Shown here one piece after another: positions 50,181 to 59,399 of a stretch of DNA of 64,000 bases (positions are counted from its first letter, which is position 1; the number at the start of each line of letters is the position of its first letter). The notes under the pieces were generated by a model, which did no database searches, was not told the origin of the DNA, and saw only the letters and a list, made by a program, of their open reading frames with translations. Location of the stretch: NCBI RefSeq assembly GCF_007990525.1, contig NZ_AP019823.1, forward strand, positions 1,178,001-1,242,000. Reading direction: 5' to 3'. The translations under genes and the position numbers were made by a program. This DNA comes from Leptotrichia hofstadii (GTDB lineage Bacteria > Fusobacteriota > Fusobacteriia > Fusobacteriales > Leptotrichiaceae).

Positions 50181-52898
50181 TTATATTTCCTCCAATTTTT
50201 TTATTATTCCTGTACTTCCATCAAACTGGACAAAATCTCCTGTTTTTAAAGCAGTTGTTGCTCCCTGCACTCCGACTATGGCAGGTATATTCATTTCACG
50301 TGAAATAATTGCACTATGTGATAAAAGACTTCCCTTTTCCACTATAAGCCCCTTTAATAAAGGAAAAACCATAACCCAGCTTGGATCCGTAGATTTTGTA
50401 ACGACAATATCTCCATCTTCAACTTCAGTATTCATAGGATTTAGTACAATTTTTACTTTTCCCTTTACTACTCCCTTGCTGCATCCTGTTCCCTTAAGAA
50501 TACTTTTATCTCTCTGTTCATTTCCTGTCAAATCTTCATAATAGAAGTTTTCCCCTAAAAATCCTCTCGTTAAAAATCTGTCAGGAAGGACAGCTCCTTC
50601 TTCATATTCCTTATACTTTTCTTTTCTTAAGTCTATCAGCTTTTTTAAGTCTGTATCAATTAGTGCACCGTCTATCAGTCCAAAAATTTCATCTATTGTC
50701 AGATAAAATACATCCCTTTCATGAACTATTATATTTTCTTCCTTCAGATAGACTCCCATTTTTTTCATAATTTTTCTGACCATGCCGAAAACCTTTGTCC
50801 TTTCATATCGCAGATTTTCCCTTAATCGAATAAATTTTTTTGCATAGGATACTGTTTTTTTCAGTATAAACTTTTTCAACGGACTGATTTTCAGATTTTC
50901 ATATATCTTTTTCTGTTCTTCTGAAATGTTCCTTTTACTGTGTTCACCTGATTCCTTTGTCATTGAAATCGAATATATCATCCTGATCAGAAATAACGGA
51001 TCTTCCCTCAATGTCAATGCTTCAAGCTTCAGCTCATGTACTGTCCTGTCTCCAAATTTTTGCATATATTCTTCCAGTAATGAGTTAAATTCTTTATTCC
51101 TAGTTAAATTTTCAATATTAATATCTGTTGCAGCTTCTGAAGTTATCCCTTTTATTTCATTCTGTAAATTCTTATCCTTTTTTATTATACTGCTCATTTT
51201 CATAATATATTTTGAAGGCTCGACACTTATCATGTCATTTCCTTCCTGAGCAATAAGAATATTATGTACTTCTTCAAAATTTTCCTTTATATATTTTTCT
51301 GCTACTTTTTTTGAAAGACCGAACCAAACCATTACAAGAAAATCATTTATAATAGGTATTTCCCAGTTTTTTAAAAATTTATTTTCAAGAAACTTGTAAT
51401 ATTTTTTTAAGTCCTTTACGCTTTTTTCCTCCAGACTGCTATTTTTTCCATTAAGATTTTCATCTATGAGCTTATAAAACTTTTTAGCCTTATTCTCAAT
51501 CAGGAACATATTCAGAAACAATGTCCCTCCTGCCTTCAGTTTTTCAATCCTGTTTCTGAATTTTTCCCACGAAGACATTTTTTCTTCCGCTTCCAGAAGG
51601 TTTTCGTTTATATCTTCTTCTGACAGTTCCTTTTTCACTCCCATCATCTGTTCCATAAATTTACTGTTATTACGTGAATTAGGAAACAGCATGAGAAGTT
51701 TGTACCAGTTTATCAGATTATAGTAAACTCTTCCCTTCAGTAATCCAAGCATATTGTCATATACAACCTGATAGCTTTCAACAACCTTCGGAGGTACTCC
51801 CGTAATTTCCGAGAATCTTTTATATACATCAGAGTAGGCTTTTCTTATAAAGCTGAAGGTAAGCGGAAGTGTAATTTCAGGATAGCTTTCTACAATATTA
51901 CTGTTGTCCCATATTATTGTATTTGATGTTTTTTCATTTGATTTTTCTAATGTAGTTACAGGTCTTGACTGCAATATATAAAGTTTCCCCTTTTCAAATG
52001 CCCATTCCATATCCTGAGGTTTTCCATAATATTTTTCAATATTTATAATATTTTCTCCAAGCTCCTGTACTTCACTGTCGTTTAACACTTCATCTTCAAT
52101 ATTTATTTCTTCTATCTTTACTTTCTTATTTTCAAAATCTAAAACCTGTCTTATTTTTTTTGTTCTTATTTCCTTTTTAATTTCCTTCGTTTTTTTATTA
52201 TATATAAACAGATCTCCATTTTCATCTCCATCAACTATACTTGTTCCCAGCCCATAAGTTCCTGAAATTACTATTTCATCATAATGTCCATTTACGGGAT
52301 TTACGCTGAATCCGACTCCGGCCTTTTCAGAATTTACCATTTCCTGAATTATTACTGCCGGAACATTTATTTCATTGTTTATTTTTCCTTCTTTTCTATA
52401 TTTCATGACATGTAAGGAAAAGGAAGAAATCCATACTTCCTTCACTTTTTCCATTATATTTTCCTTTTTTACATATAGATATGTTTCAAACTGACCTGCA
52501 AATGAAAAATTGCTGCTGTCTTCCTCAATAGAAGAAGATCTCACAGCATAGTAACTTTCTTCATTTAGTGCATTTTCTATTTCCTTTTCAAATTCTTCCC
52601 TAATTTTATGATTTTTTATAATTCTAATTATATTTTCAATTTTTCTTTCGGCATTCCCGCTAAATACAGCATTCCAATCCTTAATTTCATCATTATTTCC
52701 TGCTTCTTGATTGTACATTTCAATTTCTTTTAGTATAATTTCCTTAAAATATCTGTTAGTAATGACTGAAAAATACGGTACATTAAATCCATCGGCAGCA
52801 AGTTCAAGCAAATTTTGAGCCTTTTTACCAATTTTTTCCTCAAATACTGTATTTTCATTATGATTTTTTAGGTTATCAATATTATAAATATATTTCAT
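50181..52898 (-). CDS. PEP-synthase-like phosphotransferase (ATP-binding plus mobile His domain)
   Basis: 905 residues. The N-terminal PPDK/PEP-synthase ATP-grasp spans about 20-330: IGKKAQNLLELAADGFNVPY, YYAVRSSSIEEDSSNFSFAG, VIIQEMVNSEKAGVGFSVNP and GKPQDMEWAFEKGKLYILQS. There is a long helical middle without the PEP/pyruvate barrel signature. The C-terminal phosphohistidine domain has KGLIVEKGSLLSHSAIISRE with His861 and IPAIVGVQGAT. This architecture is shared with rifampin phosphotransferase and other enzymes that phosphorylate small molecules by a swivelling His. It is the first gene of the cluster. The true acceptor is unknown. Confidence 0.85.
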   Translation of the reverse strand: MKYIYNIDNLKNHNENTVFEEKIGKKAQNLLELAADGFNVPYFSVITNRYFKEIILKEIEMYNQEAGNNDEIKDWNAVFSGNAERKIENIIRIIKNHKIREEFEKEIENALNEESYYAVRSSSIEEDSSNFSFAGQFETYLYVKKENIMEKVKEVWISSFSLHVMKYRKEGKINNEINVPAVIIQEMVNSEKAGVGFSVNPVNGHYDEIVISGTYGLGTSIVDGDENGDLFIYNKKTKEIKKEIRTKKIRQVLDFENKKVKIEEINIEDEVLNDSEVQELGENIINIEKYYGKPQDMEWAFEKGKLYILQSRPVTTLEKSNEKTSNTIIWDNSNIVESYPEITLPLTFSFIRKAYSDVYKRFSEITGVPPKVVESYQVVYDNMLGLLKGRVYYNLINWYKLLMLFPNSRNNSKFMEQMMGVKKELSEEDINENLLEAEEKMSSWEKFRNRIEKLKAGGTLFLNMFLIENKAKKFYKLIDENLNGKNSSLEEKSVKDLKKYYKFLENKFLKNWEIPIINDFLVMVWFGLSKKVAEKYIKENFEEVHNILIAQEGNDMISVEPSKYIMKMSSIIKKDKNLQNEIKGITSEAATDINIENLTRNKEFNSLLEEYMQKFGDRTVHELKLEALTLREDPLFLIRMIYSISMTKESGEHSKRNISEEQKKIYENLKISPLKKFILKKTVSYAKKFIRLRENLRYERTKVFGMVRKIMKKMGVYLKEENIIVHERDVFYLTIDEIFGLIDGALIDTDLKKLIDLRKEKYKEYEEGAVLPDRFLTRGFLGENFYYEDLTGNEQRDKSILKGTGCSKGVVKGKVKIVLNPMNTEVEDGDIVVTKSTDPSWVMVFPLLKGLIVEKGSLLSHSAIISREMNIPAIVGVQGATTALKTGDFVQFDGSTGIIKKLEEI

Positions 52899-52937
52899 AA
52901 TTTATTTTCCTTTTCTAAAAATTCTATTTTTCATTAT

Positions 52938-52966
52938 ATTATACCTCATTAAACTTATTTTTTAAA
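52938..52966 (-). promoter_or_regulatory. Promoter of the minus-strand lipid-like cluster
   Basis: On the minus strand TTTAAA, 17-base spacer, TATAAT, about 40 bases before the ATG at 52898. Confidence 0.55.
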
Positions 52967-53119
52967 ATTTTATGCTATATATTGTTATTAATATTTTTTT
53001 ATTTATTAAAAAGGGCTTAAGCTTCCTTCCTGAAAATAATTTTTAAAAAGTCATTATTTTAATAAAAGCAGTATAAGCAGAAATGATTTATAGCATTGAA
53101 TAATTAAAAAAATTTAATG

Positions 53120-53152
53120 AAAAAGAGGGAAATTCAAAATTCCTCTTTTTTT
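53120..53152 (+). terminator. Terminator-like hairpin in a divergent intergenic region
   Basis: AAAAAGAGG, bulged G, AAATT, loop, AATTCCTCTTTTTTT: a strong stem with a T-run on the plus strand, yet no gene lies upstream on that strand. The 52899-53254 gap also has an inverted repeat AAAATAAT / ATTATTTT at about 53033-53061. It may end a small RNA, or be left from a lost gene. Confidence 0.7.
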
Positions 53153-53254
53153 GTGAATAGTAATAGAAATTGTTGATGAAATATAGTATACTGGATTAAG
53201 AAAAGAAAAAAGTTATAAAATTGTAAATTTTTAAATTTTGTAAATGGAGAAAAG

Positions 53255-54688
53255 ATGATAAAAATAGACATAGATGAGAGAAAGTGGAAGAAAATAAAAG
53301 AAGAACATTCGGAATGGTATTGTAAAAAAATATTTCCTAAAGTTAAAAAAGCATTTGAAGAATTAAAAAAACTATATGAAGATAAGTTTTCTGATTATCA
53401 AGAGTTGGAAAGATATGTAGAAATGCTAAAAAAAATAGTAGCAGAAGAGAAAGGGTTTGTTATAAAAGAAGAATTATTTTTGTATTATAAAATTAACGAA
53501 ATAGAAAAATTAAGAAATTTAATGCAAAAAGTAGGAAAGAAAAAAAGTGTTTTAGAAGTATGTTTTGAAAAATTAAATATATCTGAAGAATATTTGCCAA
53601 ATCAACTTTTTTGTTATGAAAAATTACAAAATGGCAATAAAGATTGGGATAGACATAAATTATTATTTTTAATGGGAATAGAAGTATGTCCGTCAGAATG
53701 GTACTATAAAAAAATATTTCCTAAAATTAAAAAAGCATTTGAAGAATTAAAAAAACTATATGAAGATAAATTTTCTGACTATGAAGAGTTGGAAAGATAT
53801 GTAAAAATGCTAAAAAAAATAGTAGCAGAAGAGAAAGAGTTTGTTATAAAAGAAGAATTATTTTTGGATTATAAAATTAACGAAATAGAAAAATTAAGAA
53901 ATTTAATGCAAAAAGTAGGAAAGAAAAAAAGTGTTTTAGAAGTATGTTTTGATAAATTAAAAATACCTAAAAAATATTTGCCAAATCAACTTTTTTGTTA
54001 TAAGAAATTATACAAAGAAGGAAAATGGAGTAGACATAAGTTATTATCATTAATGGGAATAGAAGTATGTCCATATTGTCAAAGAAATTATATTAGTAAT
54101 TATGCAGATGCAGAAAATAACGATGAAAAAACAACAGCAACTTTAGATCATTTTTATCCAAAGGCAGATTATCCATTTTTAGCTTTGTCTTTATATAATT
54201 TTGTACCTAGTTGTCAAGTTTGTAATAGTATATTTAAAGGAGATGCAGATACACGTGATTCTATTTATCCACATGAAGAAGGTTTTGATGAATTAGGAGT
54301 AAAATTTAAGACTTCAAAAGAAGCTATATATGAAATTTTAGGAGAAAAAGATTCTGATTTTTCAGTGAAAATTGATTATGAAAATCTTGAAGATGAAGAA
54401 AATAAAAAAAAGGTGGAAAATAGTATTGGAAATTTAGGATTAGACAGAGTTTATAAAAAATCACATAATCAATATATTCAAGATTTATTGTATACAATTG
54501 AGAAATATCCAGAAAATTATTTAGAGGCTTGTGGAGAGATGTTTGAAAATAATAATGACAAGAAAAAACAACTTGAAGAATATTTTAAAGATATTGTGAA
54601 AGAGCCATACAGAAAAAGGATAGAAAATGGAGAGCCTTTGGCAAAATTGACTAAAGATATTTTAGAAGAATTTGATATAAAAATTTAA
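53255..54688 (+). CDS. HNH endonuclease with duplicated N-terminal domain (PtuB-like defence nuclease)
   Basis: 477 residues; probable DNA-cleaving partner of the ATPase encoded 12 bases downstream. Residues about 19-146 and 147-273 are near-identical helical repeats (KKAFEELKKLYEDKFSDY, IKEELFL, KVGKKKSVLEVCF, LPNQLFCY). The HNH domain follows the second copy: zinc pair CPYC (about 272-275), ATLDHFYPKADYPFLALS with the catalytic His, and VPSCQVCNSIFKGD. In the first copy the zinc site is cut (CPSEWYY), so only one nuclease domain is present. GGAG precedes the ATG by 5 bases. It is close in layout to PtuB of Septu and to retron-associated HNH proteins; no retron RT is present. Confidence 0.82.
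   Translation: MIKIDIDERKWKKIKEEHSEWYCKKIFPKVKKAFEELKKLYEDKFSDYQELERYVEMLKKIVAEEKGFVIKEELFLYYKINEIEKLRNLMQKVGKKKSVLEVCFEKLNISEEYLPNQLFCYEKLQNGNKDWDRHKLLFLMGIEVCPSEWYYKKIFPKIKKAFEELKKLYEDKFSDYEELERYVKMLKKIVAEEKEFVIKEELFLDYKINEIEKLRNLMQKVGKKKSVLEVCFDKLKIPKKYLPNQLFCYKKLYKEGKWSRHKLLSLMGIEVCPYCQRNYISNYADAENNDEKTTATLDHFYPKADYPFLALSLYNFVPSCQVCNSIFKGDADTRDSIYPHEEGFDELGVKFKTSKEAIYEILGEKDSDFSVKIDYENLEDEENKKKVENSIGNLGLDRVYKKSHNQYIQDLLYTIEKYPENYLEACGEMFENNNDKKKQLEEYFKDIVKEPYRKRIENGEPLAKLTKDILEEFDIKI
53309..54072 (+). repeat. Recent ~384-bp tandem duplication inside the HNH gene
   Basis: The 384 bases from 53309 recur from 53693 with few substitutions and one 3-base gap, preserving frame. The junction is CCGTCAGAATGG, where the first copy runs out at GAAGTATGTCC and restarts. 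High DNA-level identity points to a young duplication that could also collapse by recombination. Confidence 0.9.
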
Positions 54689-54700
54689 GGAGAGTATGAA

Positions 54701-56605
54701 ATGTTTCCAATATATATGTATGTAAAAGAATATAAAGGATTGAAAGATTTTGAAATTACTTTTGATAATAATTATGAAATTAAGTATAATAGAGATAAAG
54801 ACACGTTATCAATCAATAAAAAATATGAATCTGCAAATAATAATATAGAAAACTTTTATTCTATTGATAAAACAAAGGGGAATATAGATAGTGCTAATTT
54901 GTTGATTGGGAAAAATGGGAGTGGGAAGACAAGTATTTTAGAAGTACTGAATATATTTAATTTAGGTTCTTCTAATGATAATGAAAAAATACAAGAAATT
55001 GGTAATCATGTAATTCTCTATAAATCTAGTTTTAATAATGAGGACTTTATTCTTGAAAAAGATTTTTTATCAATCTCTATAGAAATAAAAGAATCTAAAA
55101 AAGAAATAAAACTTAAAGAAGTATTAAGTAAATGTGAAATTGAAGATGAAAAAAATTATAAAGAAGATTATTTAAAAAATTTAGGAACAATCAAGCTTTC
55201 ATTTAGAGAAAAAAAACTAAGTGCTGCTCAAAGAGAATTGTTATCTAAATATGTAAAAGAAAGAACAGTTCTAAAATTAAATATTGGATTAGAAAATGGA
55301 AGTAAAAAAAATATATATGATTATTTAATTAAAATAAGACAAGAAAAAAATAATGATAATTTTGAAAATGCATATTTAACATTATCAATTCTTGATTTAT
55401 ACGTTAAATTAATAAATTCAAATAAGGAAATATTAAATAATTTTCATTTTGATAAAATTAATCTTAATTTTTTAAAGTTGTATGATAATATAAATAACGA
55501 TAATATAAAAGATATTATTTTAAAGAATTATTTTAATTATCTTTATTTAATACATATATTAAGGGATTTATACATAAATAATGGAAAAGAAAATTCAATA
55601 AAAAAATTAGAAAAAGATAAAAATAAAATGTTGGAATTACTAAATGATAAATCTTCAAGTGAAAAATTTGAAATATTATTAAAAAGATTTGAAAGATTAT
55701 CAAGAAAATCGGGAAACCAAATTGCATTTAACAGAAAAAATTACAAGGAGATTATAGACGACATAGCTACCCGCATAAATGATATTGTAGCAGCAAAAGA
55801 TGAAATAAATATTCAATATAACAAAATTATTAAAAAATTTATAATTAATTTTAAAGAGAGAGAGGAAATTATTGACTTCTTAGAAGAATACGATAATTTT
55901 TATATTCCAAAAGAAAAAAAGGACATAGATTTATTATTTAAAAGCGTAGAGTTTATAAAAATAGAGGAAGAAGGATTAAGCGATGGAGAAAGAATAAAAT
56001 TACAATATTTTTCAACACTTCATGGAGTTTTAAATGCTGAATTTAAAGATAGAAAATATATTACACTTTTATTTGATGAAATAGAAAGTTTTTTACACCC
56101 TGAATGGAGCAGAAGATTCCTGTATGAATTAATAGAGGAATTAGAAAGATATGAAGATAAAAAGTTTAAATTGATTTTTGCAACACACAGTCCTTTTCTG
56201 ATAGCAGATGTTTTAGCAAGAGATTGTATTTATTTGAATAAAGATGAAGAAGGTAAAATTCAGGCTGAGATTAAAGAGGATGTGAAAACTTTTGGGGCTA
56301 ATATTATTGATTTGTTTAAAAATACTATGTTTTTAGAATCGACTTTTGGGAAATTTGCTACTGAAAAGATTAAAGGGATAGTACATAAAATAGAAAAAGC
56401 TGAAAAGTATTCGGATATAAAACATGAGGTTGATTTTATAATAGGTGAAATTGGAGAAAAGTTAATTTCTAATAAGTTAAAATCAATGATTGAATCAAAG
56501 TTTGAAAATAAAGATGAAGAATATTACAGGAAAAAGATAGAAGAATATCAAACAAAACTAGAGAAATTAAGAAATAAAGAAAATAACAAGAATTCTGAAG
56601 AATAA
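54701..56605 (+). CDS. AAA/SMC-type ATPase (PtuA-like), partner of the HNH nuclease
   Basis: 634 residues with a split ABC-type ATPase: Walker A NLLIGKNGSGKTSILEVL (about 68), a long helical/coiled insertion (about 100-400), signature EEEGLSDGERIKLQYF (about 425), Walker B ITLLFDEIESFLHPEWSRRF (about 457) and the switch His in FATHSPFLIADVL (about 494). No TOPRIM nuclease domain follows, unlike OLD/GajA; the C-terminus is a charged helix. With the adjacent HNH gene this matches Septu-type anti-phage systems, although PtuA usually comes first. It probably senses invading DNA or a nucleotide change and licenses the nuclease. Confidence 0.85.
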   Translation: MFPIYMYVKEYKGLKDFEITFDNNYEIKYNRDKDTLSINKKYESANNNIENFYSIDKTKGNIDSANLLIGKNGSGKTSILEVLNIFNLGSSNDNEKIQEIGNHVILYKSSFNNEDFILEKDFLSISIEIKESKKEIKLKEVLSKCEIEDEKNYKEDYLKNLGTIKLSFREKKLSAAQRELLSKYVKERTVLKLNIGLENGSKKNIYDYLIKIRQEKNNDNFENAYLTLSILDLYVKLINSNKEILNNFHFDKINLNFLKLYDNINNDNIKDIILKNYFNYLYLIHILRDLYINNGKENSIKKLEKDKNKMLELLNDKSSSEKFEILLKRFERLSRKSGNQIAFNRKNYKEIIDDIATRINDIVAAKDEINIQYNKIIKKFIINFKEREEIIDFLEEYDNFYIPKEKKDIDLLFKSVEFIKIEEEGLSDGERIKLQYFSTLHGVLNAEFKDRKYITLLFDEIESFLHPEWSRRFLYELIEELERYEDKKFKLIFATHSPFLIADVLARDCIYLNKDEEGKIQAEIKEDVKTFGANIIDLFKNTMFLESTFGKFATEKIKGIVHKIEKAEKYSDIKHEVDFIIGEIGEKLISNKLKSMIESKFENKDEEYYRKKIEEYQTKLEKLRNKENNKNSEE

Positions 56606-56627
56606 AAATAGAAATTTATAATAAAAT

Positions 56628-56683
56628 TACACCTTCCATTGTAATAGTAATTCTAAAAATTACTCTAAAAGGAAGGTGTTTTA
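56628..56683. terminator. Terminator between the HNH-ATPase pair and the zinc-transport genes
   Basis: ACACCTTCC / GGAAGGTGT (9 bp) with a nested GTAAT / ATTAC pair. T-rich on the plus side (GTGTTTTATAG) and usable from both converging transcripts. Confidence 0.75.
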
Positions 56684-56695
56684 TAGTTAAATTTA

Positions 56696-57538
56696 TTAAT
56701 TCAAAAATCTCCCCTTCACAAATCCTCCAACCTTAACTAACGCCAACAAAATCGTAAGCAGTACAATAATTGAAGGGCCTGACGGAATATTTAGTGTGTA
56801 GGAAAAATATAGCCCTGATAGTATTCCGATAAATGAGAAAATTATGGATAGAATTATGATTGCTGAGTATTTTCTTGCGAGTGAGGCTGCGATTGCCTGC
56901 GGGATTGTCAGGATTGAGATTATTAGGATGATTCCTATTGTTTTTATGTTTATTATTATCACGGAGGATATTAGGATTATCATAAAATAGTTTATGAAGG
57001 TTACTGGGACGCTGTGGATTTTGTAGAAGTTTTCATCAAAGCTGGTGTAGACGATGCTTTTGTAGAAGATGATGAAAAAAGTGATTGTGATGATGTCCAG
57101 TATTAGCAGTAAAATTATGTTCAGGGTGTTGGATAAAAGGATATTTCCGAATAAATAAGTTGACATATCGGACTGATAGCCTGGTGTCAAGAAGGAAAAA
57201 ATAATTCCGATGGCCATTCCCATTGACATAACGATACCTATTCCCAAATCACCATCAACGTGAAGAGTGTCTTTTAGAACCAAAATCAGCACACCTGACA
57301 GTATTGAGAAAATCAGTCCAAAAAATAATGGATCTTTTATTGGCAAGTTAAAGAAGTAAATCAGGTAAATTCCTATTCCAATACCGCCGTAAGAGGCATG
57401 GCTGATACTTGATGAAATAAAGACCATTTTTTTATTTACAATATAAGTTCCTATTATTCCACAGCATATACTTGAAAGAAGGCCTACAATAAGGGCGTTT
57501 CTCATAAAGGCGTATTCAAAAATTTTTATAAATTCCAT
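56696..57538 (-). CDS. znuB: Zinc (metal) ABC transporter permease, ZnuB-type
   Basis: 280 residues with about eight transmembrane helices of the ABC-3 family: NALIVGLLSSICCGIIGTYI, SSSISHASYGGIGIGIYLIY with the conserved His region, GIGIVMSMGMAIGIIFSFL and TIPQAIAASLARKYSAII near the ATPase-coupling site. It is the third gene of a znuA-znuC-znuB block. Zinc is assigned from the His-rich binding protein and the Zur-like gene; manganese is possible. Confidence 0.9.
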   Translation of the reverse strand: MEFIKIFEYAFMRNALIVGLLSSICCGIIGTYIVNKKMVFISSSISHASYGGIGIGIYLIYFFNLPIKDPLFFGLIFSILSGVLILVLKDTLHVDGDLGIGIVMSMGMAIGIIFSFLTPGYQSDMSTYLFGNILLSNTLNIILLLILDIITITFFIIFYKSIVYTSFDENFYKIHSVPVTFINYFMIILISSVIIINIKTIGIILIISILTIPQAIAASLARKYSAIIILSIIFSFIGILSGLYFSYTLNIPSGPSIIVLLTILLALVKVGGFVKGRFLN

Positions 57539-57580
57539 AATTCCCCAATCTTTAATAATTTATCTTTAATTTTGTAAATT

Positions 57581-58279
57581 TTATTTGTGTGAATGTAAGT
57601 AAGGATTGCTGCACACGTAATCTTCCTTTTTCTCATAAACTTGAATATTGCCTTCCACGACAAAAATGGAATCAATGTAATCGTAGATTTTTTCAAGCTC
57701 GTGAGAAATCACAACGATTGTTGAATCTGACAATTCCTTTATTTTTTCAAAAAGTTTAAATTCAAATTCCTTATCCAGAAATGATTCCGGCTCATCAAGA
57801 AAAATAAGTTCTGGTGAAGAAATTAAGGCACGTGCAATTAATGCCCTTTGAAGCTGTCCACCAGATACTTCGTTTATTAATTTATTTTTTAAATGAAAAA
57901 TATCAAATTCCTTCAAAAGTATTTCAGCACGTTTTTTTTCTTCGTTGTTAAATCTTCTGAAAAGGTTATTTTTATTAGTTAATCCCGATATTACCAAGTC
58001 AAAAATGTTAATGGGAAAGGAAGTGTCAAACTCCCTTATTTGTGGTAAATACCCAATTTTATTTTCACTTGTAAAAAATTCAATACTGCCAGAATTTTTC
58101 CTCAAAAACCCAAGCATAACTTTTACTAAAGTTGATTTTCCGCCACCATTTCTTCCCAGAATTGCAACATTTTTTCCTTTAAAAATATCTAAGTTTATAT
58201 CGTTCAAAATATAATCATTGTTGTATTTAAAATTAAGGTTTTGCACGCTCACAAGTTTTTTATTCTGTCCGTTAGCCAT
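57581..58279 (-). CDS. znuC: Zinc ABC transporter ATP-binding protein, ZnuC-type
   Basis: 232 residues from the ATG at 58279 (AAAGGAT upstream; a TTG lies directly before it). Walker A is NVAILGRNGGGKSTLVKVML, the signature LINEVSGGQLQRALIARALI, Walker B ELIFLDEPESFLD, and the switch His is in IVVISHELEKI. Short ABC ATPase without extra domains. It energises ZnuB at the inner membrane. Confidence 0.93.
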   Translation of the reverse strand: MANGQNKKLVSVQNLNFKYNNDYILNDINLDIFKGKNVAILGRNGGGKSTLVKVMLGFLRKNSGSIEFFTSENKIGYLPQIREFDTSFPINIFDLVISGLTNKNNLFRRFNNEEKKRAEILLKEFDIFHLKNKLINEVSGGQLQRALIARALISSPELIFLDEPESFLDKEFEFKLFEKIKELSDSTIVVISHELEKIYDYIDSIFVVEGNIQVYEKKEDYVCSNPYLHSHK

Positions 58280-58331
58280 CAAATTTTTATCCTTTCGTTT
58301 TTCTTCTCGTTCTTTTTTTGAATAAAAATTT

Positions 58332-59255
58332 TTAATTTAAATAATCTACAAACTGTTTTAGATTTTCAAAGACATTTTCTTTGTCAACATTAAATTCAGC
58401 GACTTTTGAGTTAGGAATTTCTTTTGAAATAGCTTCGGCACTTTGTTTTGGAAATTGAGGCTGAACTAGGATTGTAGTTACATTGTGTTCTTTTGCTTCG
58501 TCAATGATTTCTTTTATTTGCTGTGCTGATGGCTCTTTTCCTTCCTGCTCGATTGAAATTTCTTCAATAGCATAATTTTTTAGGAAATAGTTTAATGCAG
58601 GGTGATAAATCATAAATGATTTTTTAGTTTTTGAAGCCATTTTTTGTGAAAGTTCTGTTTTTACTTGATTAAGTTCTGTAATGAAAGCATTGTAATTTTT
58701 TTCAAAAGTTTCTTTTTTGTCTGGGTAAAGTTTTGACAATTCATTTTTTATATTTTCAGCAACTTTAGGCATCATATCAAGCGAGAACCATACATGCGGA
58801 TCAATTCCACCGTGTCCTTCATGTTCGTGATGATGTTCGTGTTCTTCTTCCTTTTTATCTGCATGTTCGTGATCATGATCTCCTTTGATAAATAAATTTT
58901 TATCAACACCATCCAAGACATTAACAATTTTATTTTTATCGCTTAGGCTGTCAGAAATTGTTTCTTCAAATCCCAACATATTGTAAGTGAAAAATACTTT
59001 TGAATTTTCCAGAATTTTCAAATCTGAAGGTTTTGGCTCAAATAGTTCATGATTCATGTTTGGCTGTACAATCGAAATAACTTCAAAATCATCTCCTGCA
59101 ATTTTTTGGGTAAGCCATCTTAAAGGCGGCACGCTTGTTACAATTTTTTCCTTTGCTCCTGCAGTAGTTCCTTGCTCTTTTTTAGTTTCTGATTTATTTC
59201 CGCAAGAAAAAATAAACAGAGCTGATAATAAAAGTAATGATAATAATTTTTTCAT
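58332..59255 (-). CDS. znuA: Zinc-binding lipoprotein of the ABC transporter, ZnuA-type
   Basis: 307 residues. Lipoprotein signal KKLLSLLLLSALFIFSC|GNKS. Cluster A-I fold: IVTSVPPLRWLTQKIAG, QPNMNHELFEPKPSDLKIL with metal His, a His/Asp/Glu-rich loop about 131-152 (GDHDHEHADKKEEEHEHH) that marks zinc proteins, GIDPHVWFSLDMMP with metal His, and MIYHPALNYFLKNYAI. It delivers zinc from the envelope to ZnuBC. TAGGAGG precedes the start. The upstream gap contains a palindrome that may bind the Zur-like regulator. Confidence 0.93.
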   Translation of the reverse strand: MKKLLSLLLLSALFIFSCGNKSETKKEQGTTAGAKEKIVTSVPPLRWLTQKIAGDDFEVISIVQPNMNHELFEPKPSDLKILENSKVFFTYNMLGFEETISDSLSDKNKIVNVLDGVDKNLFIKGDHDHEHADKKEEEHEHHHEHEGHGGIDPHVWFSLDMMPKVAENIKNELSKLYPDKKETFEKNYNAFITELNQVKTELSQKMASKTKKSFMIYHPALNYFLKNYAIEEISIEQEGKEPSAQQIKEIIDEAKEHNVTTILVQPQFPKQSAEAISKEIPNSKVAEFNVDKENVFENLKQFVDYLN

Positions 59256-59351
59256 TTTAATTCCTCCTAAATATGTATTTTTTGTAATAAAATAATGAAT
59301 TTATTAAAAACTTTTCTAGAAAAAGATAAAAACTTAATATTTTTAAATAAT

Positions 59352-59366
59352 TGAAATATAATTTCA
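59352..59366 (-). promoter_or_regulatory. Palindrome upstream of znuA
   Basis: TGAAATATAATTTCA: perfect 6-bp arms around ATA, about 97 bases before znuA and 34 bases beyond the zur stop. Candidate Zur operator; not the classical Zur consensus. Confidence 0.35.
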
Positions 59367-59399
59367 TTTCCTAAACAGAGTCTAGTATAAATAATAGAT

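Noticed and set aside
53255-56605. Retron with HNH and ATPase effectors
   Set aside because: No reverse transcriptase is present on either strand within several kilobases.
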